From Psychrobacter sp. P2G3 (GTDB lineage: Bacteria; Pseudomonadota; Gammaproteobacteria; Pseudomonadales; Moraxellaceae): a stretch of DNA of 64,000 nucleotides. Below are positions 8,431 to 17,106 of this stretch, piece after piece (the first letter of the stretch is position 1; each line of letters begins with the position of its first letter). The notes under the pieces were generated by a model. The model was not told the DNA's origin. It saw only the letters and a list, made by a program, of their open reading frames with translations, and did not search any database. The DNA lies in the NCBI RefSeq assembly GCF_001593285.1, contig NZ_CP012529.1, forward strand, positions 1,426,001-1,490,000, read 5' to 3'. Both the position numbers and the translations under genes were made by a program.

Positions 8431-9537
8431 TTATGCACGTTTGGGACGAGCGCTTAATCTACATAGTAGCTCATAGCCAATAGTGCCTGCATGACTGGCG
8501 ACTTCATCAACGTGCGGCATAGCGCCCCACAGGAAGACTTTGCTATCAAGTGCGATATCTACCGGAGCTGCGCTCAAGTCAATGACAATCATATCCATAG
8601 CAACTCGCCCACGGATAGGGCATGGATAGCTTGTGTCGCTTTCAGCATCGATAATACAAACGTAAGCATCATCGCTGATGACGCGTGGATAACCATCACC
8701 GTAGCCAATACTAACAAGAGCAGTTCTCGTATCTTGCTGTGCAGTCCAGCGGCTGCCATAGCCGATTGCATCACCAGCATTAACTACTTGCATTGCCATA
8801 ATATGGGCGCTAAATTCCATCGCAGGCTGTAGGTTTAAGTCGTTAGCTGATTGATCGATGACAGGTGAGCTACCGTATAACATGATACCTGGACGTACCC
8901 AGTCAAAATGGTTATCAGAGAAATTTACTATTCCTGCTGAATTACACAATGAGCCTTCAATAGCTGGGCTTATCTGTTGTTGCAAATAGCTCAACATCTC
9001 AGAGAAGCGCTGTATTTGAATGGCATTTAGCGGATGGTCACGATTATCAGCGTTCGCAAAGTGCGTTGTTAGAATAAGCTGGTAACCAGCATCGTGTAAG
9101 CACTGTGCTGCTTCTACGACCGTCGTTTCGTTGAAGCCTAAACGATTCATGCCAGTATTATATTTTAGCCAAACTTGACGCGCTGGGCTGTCAGCTGCTG
9201 GGACGTTCTCTAAAGCCCAGTCTAACTGCGGTGCATGATGAATCACACAGCTGCAAGCGTTATCGATAGCTTGCTGCCACTCTTTGGCGCTAAACACCCC
9301 TTCAACCAAACCAATCGCTTTATCCCAGCCCAGTTGCCGCGCCTCCATTGCTTCGGCAAACGTTGCAACGCCAATACCATCTGCTTGCTGCAATGCTGGC
9401 AACACGGCAGCCACGCCATGACCATAAGCGTTGGCTTTTACCATTGCCAGCACTTTAGCATTGGGCGCGCGTTTTTTGACTTGATTCAAATTGTGAGTAA
9501 GAGCAGCAGGATTAATAGTAATGGTAGCAGTGCGCAT
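8431..9537 (-). CDS. alr: Alanine racemase
   Basis: 368 residues, PLP enzyme producing D-alanine for peptidoglycan. The PLP lysine is Lys34 in MVKANAYGHG and the second catalytic base is the Tyr of GYGSRW; the C-terminal beta domain contains CPIRGRVAMDMI. The frame could be extended by seven codons to a TTG at 9558, but the ATG at 9537 starts at MRTATITINP, the position normal for the family. It lies 75 bp downstream of dnaB on the same strand; a dnaB-alr pair is a common gamma-proteobacterial arrangement, suggesting co-transcription. Confidence 0.96.
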   Translation of the reverse strand: MRTATITINPAALTHNLNQVKKRAPNAKVLAMVKANAYGHGVAAVLPALQQADGIGVATFAEAMEARQLGWDKAIGLVEGVFSAKEWQQAIDNACSCVIHHAPQLDWALENVPAADSPARQVWLKYNTGMNRLGFNETTVVEAAQCLHDAGYQLILTTHFANADNRDHPLNAIQIQRFSEMLSYLQQQISPAIEGSLCNSAGIVNFSDNHFDWVRPGIMLYGSSPVIDQSANDLNLQPAMEFSAHIMAMQVVNAGDAIGYGSRWTAQQDTRTALVSIGYGDGYPRVISDDAYVCIIDAESDTSYPCPIRGRVAMDMIVIDLSAAPVDIALDSKVFLWGAMPHVDEVASHAGTIGYELLCRLSARPKRA

Positions 9538-9611
9538 AATTAAATTCTTTATTAGCAATTGGTTGTTAGAAAGTAGTTATAAGTCGTCAATCATTAAATT
9601 GACGTTATTCA

Positions 9612-11012
9612 TCATTCATCGTCAAAAGTCACACCTTGATAGTACTCAGGCGTCAGGTTGATAAAGCGGGTAAATTGACCTTCAAAACCTAAACGTATGG
9701 TACCGATAGGACCGTTACGCTGCTTACCGATAATGATTTCAGCCACCCCTTTATGGTCTGAGTTTTCATTATAAACCTCATCACGATAGATAAACATAAT
9801 CAAATCGGCATCCTGCTCAATTGCACCGGACTCACGTAAATCTGACATGATTGGACGCTTGTTAGGTCGGTTTTCCAAGCTTCGGTTCAGCTGCGATAGG
9901 GCAATGACTGGACATTCAAGCTCACGTGCTAGAGCTTTTAGACTACGAGAGATTTCCGAGATTTCTCCAACACGGTTACCATCGAGGCCAGGGACTTTCA
10001 TCAACTGTAAATAATCGACAATGATAGCGCCAAGCTTGCCATCATGGTTTTTAGCGATACGGCGACAGCGTGAGCGCAGCTCTGATGGTGGCAATGCAGT
10101 ACTATCATCAATGTATAAATGCTTAGACTGCAAATGCTGAATCGCGTTCATCATTTTTGCCCACTCATCTTCATTCATTTGTCCTGAACGCAAATGAGTC
10201 TGATTAATGGCGCCCCAAGAAGATAGTAGACGCATCACAATAGATTCTGCTGGCATCTCCATAGAAAACACAACGACAGGCAAATCTTCATTAAACAACA
10301 CGCCTTCTGCTAAGTTCATAGCAAAAGTAGTCTTACCCATAGAAGGACGTGCGGCGACAATCACTAAATCGCCTGCTTGTAGACCTTGGGTTTTATTATT
10401 CAGCTCAGCAAATGGTGTCTGTAAGCCGATCATACCGTCAGGATTTGATTTGAGCTCCTGAATTTTATCAATTACGTTGGTCAATACTGAGGTAATACCG
10501 ACAGGGCCGCGCTGCTCAGCACGCTTATTGTGTTGCTCGTTGATGCTAAATATCTTGGCCTCAACGTTATCTAAAATATCGCTGACCGTTTGATCTTTAG
10601 GATTATAAGCAAGGGTCAGCATATCGTTGCCAGTGGTAATCAGCTGGCGTAGGGTTGATAATTCTCGTACACGCTGAGCGTAGGCGGTCAGGTTAAATAA
10701 AGTTGCAGGGCTTTGACTCAAAATATCTGCCAAGTAGCTGTCGCCGCCAGCGGTTTTGAGCAGTTTTTGCGCCTCTAGCCAATCATGTACCATGACAGTA
10801 TCGTAGGGTTCGTTAACCGCTGCCAAGTGAGCGATAGCATCAAATATGTGTTGATGACGTCCCGCATAGAAGTCGTCTTTGGTGACGATATCTGCAATCT
10901 TGTCATATGCCTCTTCGATACTCATCAAAGAAGCCAGTAGCGCCTTTTCAATATCTATATTGTGCGGGGGCTGCTGATTGAGTAGGTCGTCAGTTTTGCT
11001 AGTGTCTGCCAT
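9612..11012 (-). CDS. dnaB: Replicative DNA helicase DnaB
   Basis: 466 residues. N-terminal DnaG-interacting helical domain (about residues 15-120), linker, then the RecA-like helicase domain with Walker A ARPSMGKTTF, Walker B IIVDYLQLM, ALSQLNRSLENR (motif H4 region) and a C-terminal arginine-finger region. DnaB unwinds DNA at the fork as a hexamer. No intein is present. The upstream 330 bp separate it from the divergent pdxA and contain a perfect inverted repeat at 11074-11098. Confidence 0.97.
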   Translation of the reverse strand: MADTSKTDDLLNQQPPHNIDIEKALLASLMSIEEAYDKIADIVTKDDFYAGRHQHIFDAIAHLAAVNEPYDTVMVHDWLEAQKLLKTAGGDSYLADILSQSPATLFNLTAYAQRVRELSTLRQLITTGNDMLTLAYNPKDQTVSDILDNVEAKIFSINEQHNKRAEQRGPVGITSVLTNVIDKIQELKSNPDGMIGLQTPFAELNNKTQGLQAGDLVIVAARPSMGKTTFAMNLAEGVLFNEDLPVVVFSMEMPAESIVMRLLSSWGAINQTHLRSGQMNEDEWAKMMNAIQHLQSKHLYIDDSTALPPSELRSRCRRIAKNHDGKLGAIIVDYLQLMKVPGLDGNRVGEISEISRSLKALARELECPVIALSQLNRSLENRPNKRPIMSDLRESGAIEQDADLIMFIYRDEVYNENSDHKGVAEIIIGKQRNGPIGTIRLGFEGQFTRFINLTPEYYQGVTFDDE

Positions 11013-11342
11013 GAGTGCCTAAGTATTTATAAGTGAATTATTTATAAGTCAGTACTTCTAAAATCGCTACAAGTATAGCGCTAATTGTAAGCGCTATATC
11101 ATAAAATGGCGCATCCAGCACCTACGATAAGTACCACAAAAACAAGCCTCAATTGATGCTACAATTAAAAGCGAAAGTCTATCACATTATGATTGTTAAG
11201 AGGCTGACAATAGATAGTTTCTCTAATTCTGTTAGTCAGTTTATTGTCAAAAATAGCGACTGTCATAACCGTATAAATGACGATTTCTTTTATAAAAAAT
11301 ATAATAATATCTGGTATTTAAGACAAAAATAAGGATAAATTC
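11013..11342. promoter_or_regulatory. Divergent promoter region dnaB / pdxA with a perfect inverted repeat
   Basis: 330 bp without a gene. At 11074-11098 two perfect 9-base arms, TATAGCGCT and AGCGCTATA, flank a 7-base spacer; each arm contains the self-complementary AGCGCT. The site lies 62-86 bp upstream of the dnaB start and could be an operator. A TATAAT at 11300-11305 and AAGGA before ATG 11343 fit a pdxA promoter and ribosome binding site. The rest is AT-rich without clear signals. Confidence 0.5.
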
Positions 11343-12410
11343 ATGAGTCAAAAACAACCGTTATTAATCACTACAGGTGACCCTGCCGGTATCGGTATGG
11401 ATGTAGTATTGTTATTAGCAGAAGCAGGGAAATTACAGGATTTTGCGCGGCCAATCTGGGTGACAGCCGATGCCAAAGCAATGCAAACGCGTGCAGACCA
11501 ACTAATCGCTGCTGGTGTACTAAAAAACTGTCCTACTTGGCAGAGTGTCGCGCTCACTTCATCGTTAATAACTGATATTGATAGTATGGACTTTAATACG
11601 GCAAACAATGCATTTCTATTATTGGACATACCTTGTGCAGAGCCTGTGCTGGCAGGTCGTATTGACACTAAGAATGCAGCAATGGTTGCCAAACAATTGG
11701 AAATCGCTCATCAGCTTGCAGTGAGCGAAACCGTAGCCGCCATCGTCACTGGGCCCTTACAGAAGTCTGCGTTAATTGATGCAGATATTAAACTATTAGA
11801 TGGCACTATGTTTAGCGGTCACACGGAATTTTTTATGCAGCAAAGTGGCTGTGAAAAAGTGGTAATGATGCTGGCCAATCAAGTGATGAAAGTTGCTTTA
11901 GTTACGACTCATCTAGCTTTAAGAGATGTACCTGCTGCTATCACTGTAGATAATGTTCGCCAAACCGTGCAAATCGTACTTGATGATATGCAGTCGAAGT
12001 TTGGCATAGCAAATCCGTGTATATTAGTTTGCGGTCTTAATCCGCATGCAGGTGAAGGTGGACATTTAGGCATGGAAGAAATTGAGATTATCAACCCCGT
12101 ACTGCAAGAGTTTATTGCCGCTGGCGTAAACGTATCAGAAGCGATGCCAGCCGATACGTTATTCACCTCTAGGCATTTAAATAAATGTGACGCGGTGATT
12201 GCAATGTATCATGACCAAGGACTTCCTGTGCTAAAATCGCACGGCTTTGGTGATACGGTTAACCTAACCTTAGGATTGCCTTATATTCGTACGTCAGTCG
12301 ATCATGGCACAGCGCTTGATTTGGCAGGGGGCGGCGGTGCAAGTGCTACTAGCTTGTATCAGGCATTAGTTATGGCAAATGAGATGGCTAACAAGTCATT
12401 ATCTAGATAG
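11343..12410 (+). CDS. pdxA: 4-hydroxythreonine-4-phosphate dehydrogenase
   Basis: 355 residues, cytosolic; NAD-dependent, metal-dependent oxidation step of the DXP-dependent pyridoxal phosphate route. Signatures: TTGDPAGIG at the N-terminus, metal-ligand histidines in SGHTEFF, NPHAGEGG and MYHDQGLP, and the LPYIRTSVDHGTALDLAG segment near the C-terminus. Good AAGGA ribosome site. It is followed by rsmA and apaH on the same strand; pdxA-rsmA-apaH is a familiar gamma-proteobacterial order (surA-pdxA-ksgA-apaG-apaH in E. coli), with apaG missing here. Confidence 0.95.
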   Translation: MSQKQPLLITTGDPAGIGMDVVLLLAEAGKLQDFARPIWVTADAKAMQTRADQLIAAGVLKNCPTWQSVALTSSLITDIDSMDFNTANNAFLLLDIPCAEPVLAGRIDTKNAAMVAKQLEIAHQLAVSETVAAIVTGPLQKSALIDADIKLLDGTMFSGHTEFFMQQSGCEKVVMMLANQVMKVALVTTHLALRDVPAAITVDNVRQTVQIVLDDMQSKFGIANPCILVCGLNPHAGEGGHLGMEEIEIINPVLQEFIAAGVNVSEAMPADTLFTSRHLNKCDAVIAMYHDQGLPVLKSHGFGDTVNLTLGLPYIRTSVDHGTALDLAGGGGASATSLYQALVMANEMANKSLSR

Positions 12411-12463
12411 TTAACGTATGCAGAATGAAGCATGATGCTAAAATACAGCCAGATTATAAGCTG

Positions 12464-12472
12464 TGGTATAAT
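12464..12472 (+). promoter_or_regulatory. Extended -10 promoter element upstream of rsmA
   Basis: TGGTATAAT is a full extended -10 (TGn plus consensus TATAAT) about 145 bp before the rsmA start. No good -35 is visible at 17 bp, as is common for extended -10 promoters. Two copies of AATACAATGCT follow within the leader. Confidence 0.55.
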
Positions 12473-12617
12473 TTTGACCCAATACAATGCTATAAAATAC
12501 AATGCTGCAAAATTATCTTTCAGCATCGTCCTATATTGTTGATGTCTATTAATAAGCTATTCTGTAGCTTTGTAATCTCATTTTATTATTTCGTTTCTCA
12601 TTAATTAAGAATCTTTT

Positions 12618-13481
12618 ATGTCCACAAACTCGTTTGATGCTAATACATTAGCTGCTAGCTTGCGAACTGCCAAACACCAACCGCGTAAACGCTTTGGTCA
12701 AAACTTTTTACATGACAGCAGTATTATTCGCCAAATTGTTGATAGTATTCGTCTAGACCGCGATGACAACTTGATAGAAATTGGCCCTGGTATGGGTGCT
12801 TTGACTGAGCCTTTATTGGCAGAAGTTGATGCCATGACCGTGGTTGAGCTGGATCGTGATTTAGCAGATAGCTTACGCATTCGTATCGGCGCAAACAGCC
12901 ATCCTAACTTTACGATTGTTAAAGAAAATGCCATGAATGTGGACTATCGTGAATTTTATAGCACCGATCGTGGCAAGCTACGTGTGGTGGGCAACCTGCC
13001 TTATAATATCTCAACGCCAATACTGTTTCATTTGCTTGGCTATTCTGATGTCATTCAAGACATGCATTTTATGCTGCAAAAAGAAGTGGTCGAGCGTATC
13101 ACTGCTGATGTCGGTAGCAAAACTTATGGTCGTCTGTCAGTTATTATGCAATATCACTGCGAGACTGACTATCTGCTGACTGTTCCTAGAGGCGCGTTTA
13201 ATCCACCGCCTAAAGTGACCAGTGCTGTGTTTCGTCTGACACCGCATATTGATAAACCAGTCGTCGCAGAGGATGAACAGTATTTTGCTATCGTGGTGCG
13301 TGAAACCTTTAACCATCGCCGCAAAACTTTACGTGCTATCTTCAAAAAATCAACGCTATTACCGACCTTGAGTGAAGATGACTTTGCAGCTTGTGGTATT
13401 GATCCTCAAGCACGTCCAGAAACACTCAGTGTGAGCGACTTTGTGGCGTTAAGTAATCAAGCCAAGAGTGTAGAAGAATAA
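12618..13481 (+). CDS. rsmA: 16S rRNA dimethyladenosine transferase RsmA (KsgA)
   Basis: 287 residues; dimethylates the two adjacent adenosines in the 3'-terminal helix of 16S rRNA using S-adenosylmethionine during late 30S assembly. Motifs in order: [11 protein letters not shown] near residue 25, the SAM-binding [22 protein letters not shown], and the catalytic [14 protein letters not shown] (NLPY). The C-terminal helical domain (residues about 200-287) includes FNHRRKTLR. Lies in the conserved pdxA-rsmA-apaH order, though the spacing to apaH is widened by a MITE-like insertion. Confidence 0.97.
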   Translation: MSTNSFDANTLAASLRTAKHQPRKRFGQNFLHDSSIIRQIVDSIRLDRDDNLIEIGPGMGALTEPLLAEVDAMTVVELDRDLADSLRIRIGANSHPNFTIVKENAMNVDYREFYSTDRGKLRVVGNLPYNISTPILFHLLGYSDVIQDMHFMLQKEVVERITADVGSKTYGRLSVIMQYHCETDYLLTVPRGAFNPPPKVTSAVFRLTPHIDKPVVAEDEQYFAIVVRETFNHRRKTLRAIFKKSTLLPTLSEDDFAACGIDPQARPETLSVSDFVALSNQAKSVEE

Positions 13482-13572
13482 GCTCTACCTGGATTCAACA
13501 ACTAATAGTTCAATTGCAATAGTCAGTCGTTGTACTTTCACACGTGTACAGCGCTATTATCATTAGTACTTA

Positions 13573-13742
13573 GGGTGTATCCTCATTTTGATAATGGTAA
13601 TAAAAATGAGATAGATTTTTGTCAATCAAAGGAAATTTTGCAGAGAATATGAGTATATTGTCTAGAAATTTTCAAAGAGTGACGGAAATATAGCCATTTT
13701 TAGCCCATTAGAGGTTTACTCGTTCAGATTGAGGACACGCCC
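13573..13742. mobile_element. MITE-like element with imperfect terminal inverted repeats and TA target duplication
   Basis: A 170-bp AT-rich non-coding segment. The left end reads GGGTGTATCCTCATTTTGA and the right end, reverse-complemented, GGGCGTGTCCTCAATCTGA: 15 of 19 positions agree. The dinucleotide TA flanks it on both sides (13571-13572 and 13743-13744), as expected for insertion by an IS630/Tc1-like or a TA-targeting IS5-group transposase. No ORF of note inside. No parent element exists in the window, so the transposase family is unassigned. Confidence 0.55.
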
Positions 13743-13783
13743 TAGCTATTTAAAAGAATCATTTAGATAATCATCGAGGGATT

Positions 13784-14620
13784 ATGAGTTTTCGCCACCA
13801 ATATGTCATCGGTGATTTACAAGGTTGCTATGCTGCGTATCAAAAACTACTCGAGACCTTAGATTTTGATCCTACACAAGATAAATTATGGTTCGCGGGT
13901 GACTTAGTCGCACGTGGAGAGGATTCGTTAAATACTTTGCGCCATGTGAAAGCACTATGCGAGCAGGGTGCGGCGGCGACTGTCCTTGGTAACCATGATT
14001 TAAATTTACTTGCAGTATGGCGGGGCGCAACTAAGATTAGGAAAAAAGATAAAACCGCGCCGATTTTTGCCGCCGAGGACAGTGAAGAATTATTGCAGTG
14101 GTTAAGGCGTCAACCGATTCTAGCGTATCCTGATGAGCGCACAGTATTGGTACATGCAGGTATACCACCGCATTGGACGATCGATGTAGCTGCACAATAT
14201 GCCCAGCAGTTAGAGGCGCAATTGAAAGGTAGTTTGCAACAACTGGATCGACTATTACCGCACTTGTATAGTAAGAACGCTGATGATTGGCATGATAATA
14301 TTAATGGCTTTACCAAGATGCGTGCAATATCTAATTATTTTACCCGTATGCGCTTGTGCAAGCAGGATGGGACGCTTGAATTTAGTTTTACTTCTAGTCT
14401 AGATCAGCATATGCCTGATGATTTTATGCCATGGTTTGAATGGCAAGTACCACGTGCTCGCAAAATATTATTTGGTCATTGGGCAGCCTTAAAGGGTGAA
14501 GTGGACTTGCCACATGCGCGCGCGCTTGATGGTGGCTGTGTTTGGGGTAACTCTCTACTAGCTTACCGACTCAGTGATGGCAAAGTGATAACGTCAAATG
14601 AGCAGTGTCCGAACTCTTAA
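13784..14620 (+). CDS. apaH: Symmetrical bis(5'-nucleosyl)-tetraphosphatase ApaH
   Basis: 278 residues, metallophosphatase that splits Ap4A into two ADP and removes Np4 caps from RNA. Motifs: GDLQGC (first metal site), FAGDLVARGEDSL, LGNHDLNLL, and VHAGIPPHW, in the canonical order and spacing. In E. coli apaH follows apaG and ksgA; here apaG is not present and the gap to rsmA carries a MITE-like element. Followed by a strong hairpin terminator. Confidence 0.96.
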   Translation: MSFRHQYVIGDLQGCYAAYQKLLETLDFDPTQDKLWFAGDLVARGEDSLNTLRHVKALCEQGAAATVLGNHDLNLLAVWRGATKIRKKDKTAPIFAAEDSEELLQWLRRQPILAYPDERTVLVHAGIPPHWTIDVAAQYAQQLEAQLKGSLQQLDRLLPHLYSKNADDWHDNINGFTKMRAISNYFTRMRLCKQDGTLEFSFTSSLDQHMPDDFMPWFEWQVPRARKILFGHWAALKGEVDLPHARALDGGCVWGNSLLAYRLSDGKVITSNEQCPNS

Positions 14621-14624
14621 TGAT

Positions 14625-14671
14625 CGCTTATCTAACCTTGATATACAAGGCTAGATAAGCGGTCTGTTTTA
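14625..14671 (+). terminator. Intrinsic terminator of apaH
   Basis: A 16-bp stem with one mismatch (14625-14640 with 14646-14661) and a 5-base loop, followed by a T-rich GTCTGTTTT tract, begins five bases after the apaH stop codon. Confidence 0.7.
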
Positions 14672-14806
14672 AGTAGTTCTGTTATAGCAGTCTACTTTGA
14701 GTGGTCTACTAATAGATTTTATCAGTGTAATAGACTGGTTTCATTGGGGTATACCCAAAATATAGATCCTCTAAACGATAACTCATCTATCAGTAGTTGA
14801 GGCGGT

Positions 14807-15748
14807 TCAGAAAACTGATTTTACATCCATAGGTCGAGTCGTATGGCGTTTTGCCATATATTTGCCCAGTAAGGGTAAGCAAAATGCTGGTAATTGAAAA
14901 GCACCCAGTAACGGTAAAAACACCGTACCCATGAAGGGTGCAGTTATGGTGTAAGCAAGTAATACATTGCGTCCACCACACACCAACGCAGCGATAATGG
15001 CATTTTCATAGCCAAAACGCCGATATATTATATAAGCGGTAAAATAAAACACCAATGCCAATGCAGAACTTAGCACCAGTAATGACAACGCTTGCCACGG
15101 ATTATGATCAAAGGTAGTACGAAACCCTGCCATCAGTCCCAGTGGAAATAACATCAGGAGTAAAATATTAAACTGTGCAATTTTGGGATAATAACGCGAC
15201 AAAATAGGCGGTGAAACGAACCGACGCACCGCCACAGCTAGCACTATTGGCATAACAATATAAACTAACAAGCGATTAACATATATGCCAACGTCTATAT
15301 GCGCATTGTCATCGCCTAATAGCCACAATACGCCTAATAATGTACATGGCATAACGAACGTAGCAGCGATAGTTTTTGCCGTCGCCAGTTGTGCATCAAA
15401 TCCCACCGCATTGACCAACGCACCACTACCGAACAATGGGGCAGTGGCACCAAGACCTGCAATCGCCAATAGCCAATCGCCACGTACACCGAGTGCATAA
15501 GCAGTTACTATTAAAACCAGACTCATACCCCCGCTTTGTAACAAGGCAAAAACCCATACATAGCTTGTCGCTATACGCTTTAAAAGCGCATATTGGTCAA
15601 TGCCTAGTAAAGTAAAAAACATCAAGAAGAACAATATTTGGGGTAAATATACCAATACTGTATTGGATAAGTTTGGAAAAACAAAGCCCACAATTGCACA
15701 AACTGGCATAATTAATGTGCTATGGCGCGCAATAAAACGAAGAAGCAT
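14807..15748 (-). CDS. Bile acid:sodium symporter (BASS) superfamily-like membrane transporter
   Basis: 313 residues, almost entirely hydrophobic, with about nine or ten membrane helices and a short polar C-terminus. Segments such as GLGATAPLFGSGALVNAVG and CGGRNVLLAYTI resemble the crossing-helix motifs of BASS/ArsB-ACR3-type permeases. Substrate cannot be assigned: there is no ars operon or adjacent regulator. The IS1595 element is inserted about 100 bp upstream of its start, so native promoter sequence may have been displaced. Convergent with apaH. Confidence 0.55.
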   Translation of the reverse strand: MLLRFIARHSTLIMPVCAIVGFVFPNLSNTVLVYLPQILFFLMFFTLLGIDQYALLKRIATSYVWVFALLQSGGMSLVLIVTAYALGVRGDWLLAIAGLGATAPLFGSGALVNAVGFDAQLATAKTIAATFVMPCTLLGVLWLLGDDNAHIDVGIYVNRLLVYIVMPIVLAVAVRRFVSPPILSRYYPKIAQFNILLLMLFPLGLMAGFRTTFDHNPWQALSLLVLSSALALVFYFTAYIIYRRFGYENAIIAALVCGGRNVLLAYTITAPFMGTVFLPLLGAFQLPAFCLPLLGKYMAKRHTTRPMDVKSVF

Positions 15749-15842
15749 GACCTTTCCTAATAAAAAATATTCGTAAAAAAGTGGGTATTACTTCCCTTTT
15801 TTTACCATCCGTTATGCAAATAATCCCCACATGATACTATTT

Positions 15843-15850
15843 TAATATTT
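15843..15850. repeat. Left copy of 8-bp target-site duplication
   Basis: TAATATTT immediately left of the IS; identical to the bases at 16559-16566 on the right side. Confidence 0.9.
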
Positions 15851-16558
15851 GGGGCTGTCCTAGATAACTAGTTCAGTTCCTTTTTAACCCATTGTTTTAG
15901 CTGACGTAATTGACGTTTCGGATCACTGTAGTTAAAACGCCACTCACATTCCTTTAAAAACAGATGGAAATGCTCTTTTGGGATGCCATTATATTTACGC
16001 ATATGACGCTTTGCTTGACTCCAAAAGTTCTCTATTCCGTTAATATGATTACTGTCTTGTACAAACTCTTTTGAATGGTTAATGCGGTAATGGGTAAACT
16101 CACTGACATCAAGTGCGTTGTAACTTCTAAAGGAGTCTGTGTAAACGATACTATCAGGCTTTACTTTCTCTCTTATAATAGGGATTAAGGTATCAGCTCT
16201 GGCATTAGGGATGATACAAGCATAGACGCTACCATTGCGCTTAAGCAGTCCAAAAACAGGAACTTTGTTACCAGCACCGCGACCACGTTTGCCTTTGCGT
16301 CTGCCGCCAAAGTAGCTCTCATCAACTTCTATTTCGCCTTCTAGAAGGCCAGGTTCCTGACTATTTTCATAAATCAGTAGTCTTAGCCTGTGAAAGTAAT
16401 AGCTGGCTGTTGTTTTATTAACACCCACTAAGCTTGCTGCTGTTCTTGCGGTAGAACCGGCAACAAATAGTTCGATAAGCTTAGTTTGTTTGTACCAACT
16501 TAATCTACTCTTTCTCATATGACTATCCTAGATTATTTTACTTATCTAGGACAGCCCC
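15851..16558 (-). mobile_element. IS1595-family insertion sequence, intact (708 bp)
   Basis: The ends are inverted repeats beginning GGGGCTGTCCTAGATAA; the first 17 bases are identical at both ends. A perfect 8-bp duplication TAATATTT flanks the element, the length produced by IS1595-family transposases. The single transposase gene inside is uninterrupted. Perfect ends, perfect duplication and an open frame indicate a recent insertion. Confidence 0.93.
15868..16518 (-). CDS. IS1595-family transposase (ISXO2-like DDE domain)
   Basis: 216 residues. N-terminal helix-turn-helix (residues about 10-50; TAASLVGVNKTTASYYFHRLR), then the ISXO2-like DDE domain: IEVDESYFGG (first Asp/Glu), YTDSFRSYN (second Asp), and the GIENFWSQAKRHMRKYNGI segment near the third acidic position. 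A basic RRKGKRGRGAGNK stretch follows the first motif as usual. The zinc ribbon found at the N-terminus of many IS1595 transposases is absent, so this belongs to a short subgroup. The gene fills the element between its inverted repeats. Confidence 0.94.
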   Translation of the reverse strand: MRKSRLSWYKQTKLIELFVAGSTARTAASLVGVNKTTASYYFHRLRLLIYENSQEPGLLEGEIEVDESYFGGRRKGKRGRGAGNKVPVFGLLKRNGSVYACIIPNARADTLIPIIREKVKPDSIVYTDSFRSYNALDVSEFTHYRINHSKEFVQDSNHINGIENFWSQAKRHMRKYNGIPKEHFHLFLKECEWRFNYSDPKRQLRQLKQWVKKELN

Positions 16559-16566
16559 TAATATTT
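16559..16566. repeat. Right copy of 8-bp target-site duplication
   Basis: TAATATTT immediately right of the IS, identical to 15843-15850. Confidence 0.9.
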
Positions 16567-16613
16567 TAATTACATAATCGTGCCACTGTTACGGTTTACT
16601 GCCTTTTAATGCT

Positions 16614-16790
16614 GTGCCATTTTTTACTAAAAAGACGCCGCATATTTCATGGTTTATACTGGTGTTTGCAGTGAGCTTTTTATGCTCTCTAGGTTTGCGA
16701 CATTATCGATATCACTATTGGGCAGATAAATACCATAAAAGTATCTCTTTGATGCGTATGGGTATGCTGAACCACGCTGGGATTGTTTAA
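16614..16790 (+). CDS. Possible small single-helix membrane protein
   Basis: A 58-codon frame from GTG 16614 to TAA 16788-16790; the frame is open back to 16578. The translation has a short basic N-terminus, a clear membrane helix (WFILVFAVSFLCSLGL, about residues 13-28) and a His/Tyr-rich tail (RHYRYHYWADKYHKS). The hydrophobic-then-basic pattern looks protein-like, but there is no convincing ribosome binding site and an overlapping ATG at 16609 is out of frame. It could be a genuine small protein, a truncated gene left beside the IS insertion, or chance. The remainder of the gap to 17079 holds only a 31-codon AT-rich frame at 16874-16969 that I cannot support as a gene. Confidence 0.3.
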   Translation: MPFFTKKTPHISWFILVFAVSFLCSLGLRHYRYHYWADKYHKSISLMRMGMLNHAGIV

Positions 16791-17064
16791 GATCCAATGA
16801 TCTTAGAGAGTAGGAAAATTCCGAGTTGTCTCAATTCATAGATACAGGTAGTAGGTTATTAAATAGCCATAATATGACTAATATTATATTTTTAGACGAA
16901 GCTAAAAGAATTATATTTGAGACTGAAGATATGAGGTTTAGTATTACAGACGTTATGGTAAATGGCTAAATCTAGTAACTTTGAATATTTATGTGATGAA
17001 TATCAATGAGGTATCAAAAAAATATTGTTAGACATGTTATCAGCCGTTGACCAAGTATAAAGCT

Positions 17065-17106
17065 ACCAAAACTGTCCTATTAATTAGGCAGTTTTGGTGG
17101 TTTTTT
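17065..17106. terminator. Hairpin overlapping the 3' end of the Gcr-family gene
   Basis: Ten-base arms ACCAAAACTG (17065-17074) and CAGTTTTGGT (17089-17098), with an inner TCCTA/TAGG pairing, span the stop codon of the minus-strand gene. The T-run (six T) lies on the plus-strand side inside that gene's coding region; on the minus strand the follow-up is only moderately T-rich. It may act in both directions, limiting plus-strand transcription from the thin region to the left. Confidence 0.5.

Noticed and set aside
16874..16969. 31-codon frame in the gap right of the IS element
   Set aside because: Very short, AT-rich, no ribosome site and no recognisable family; could be chance.
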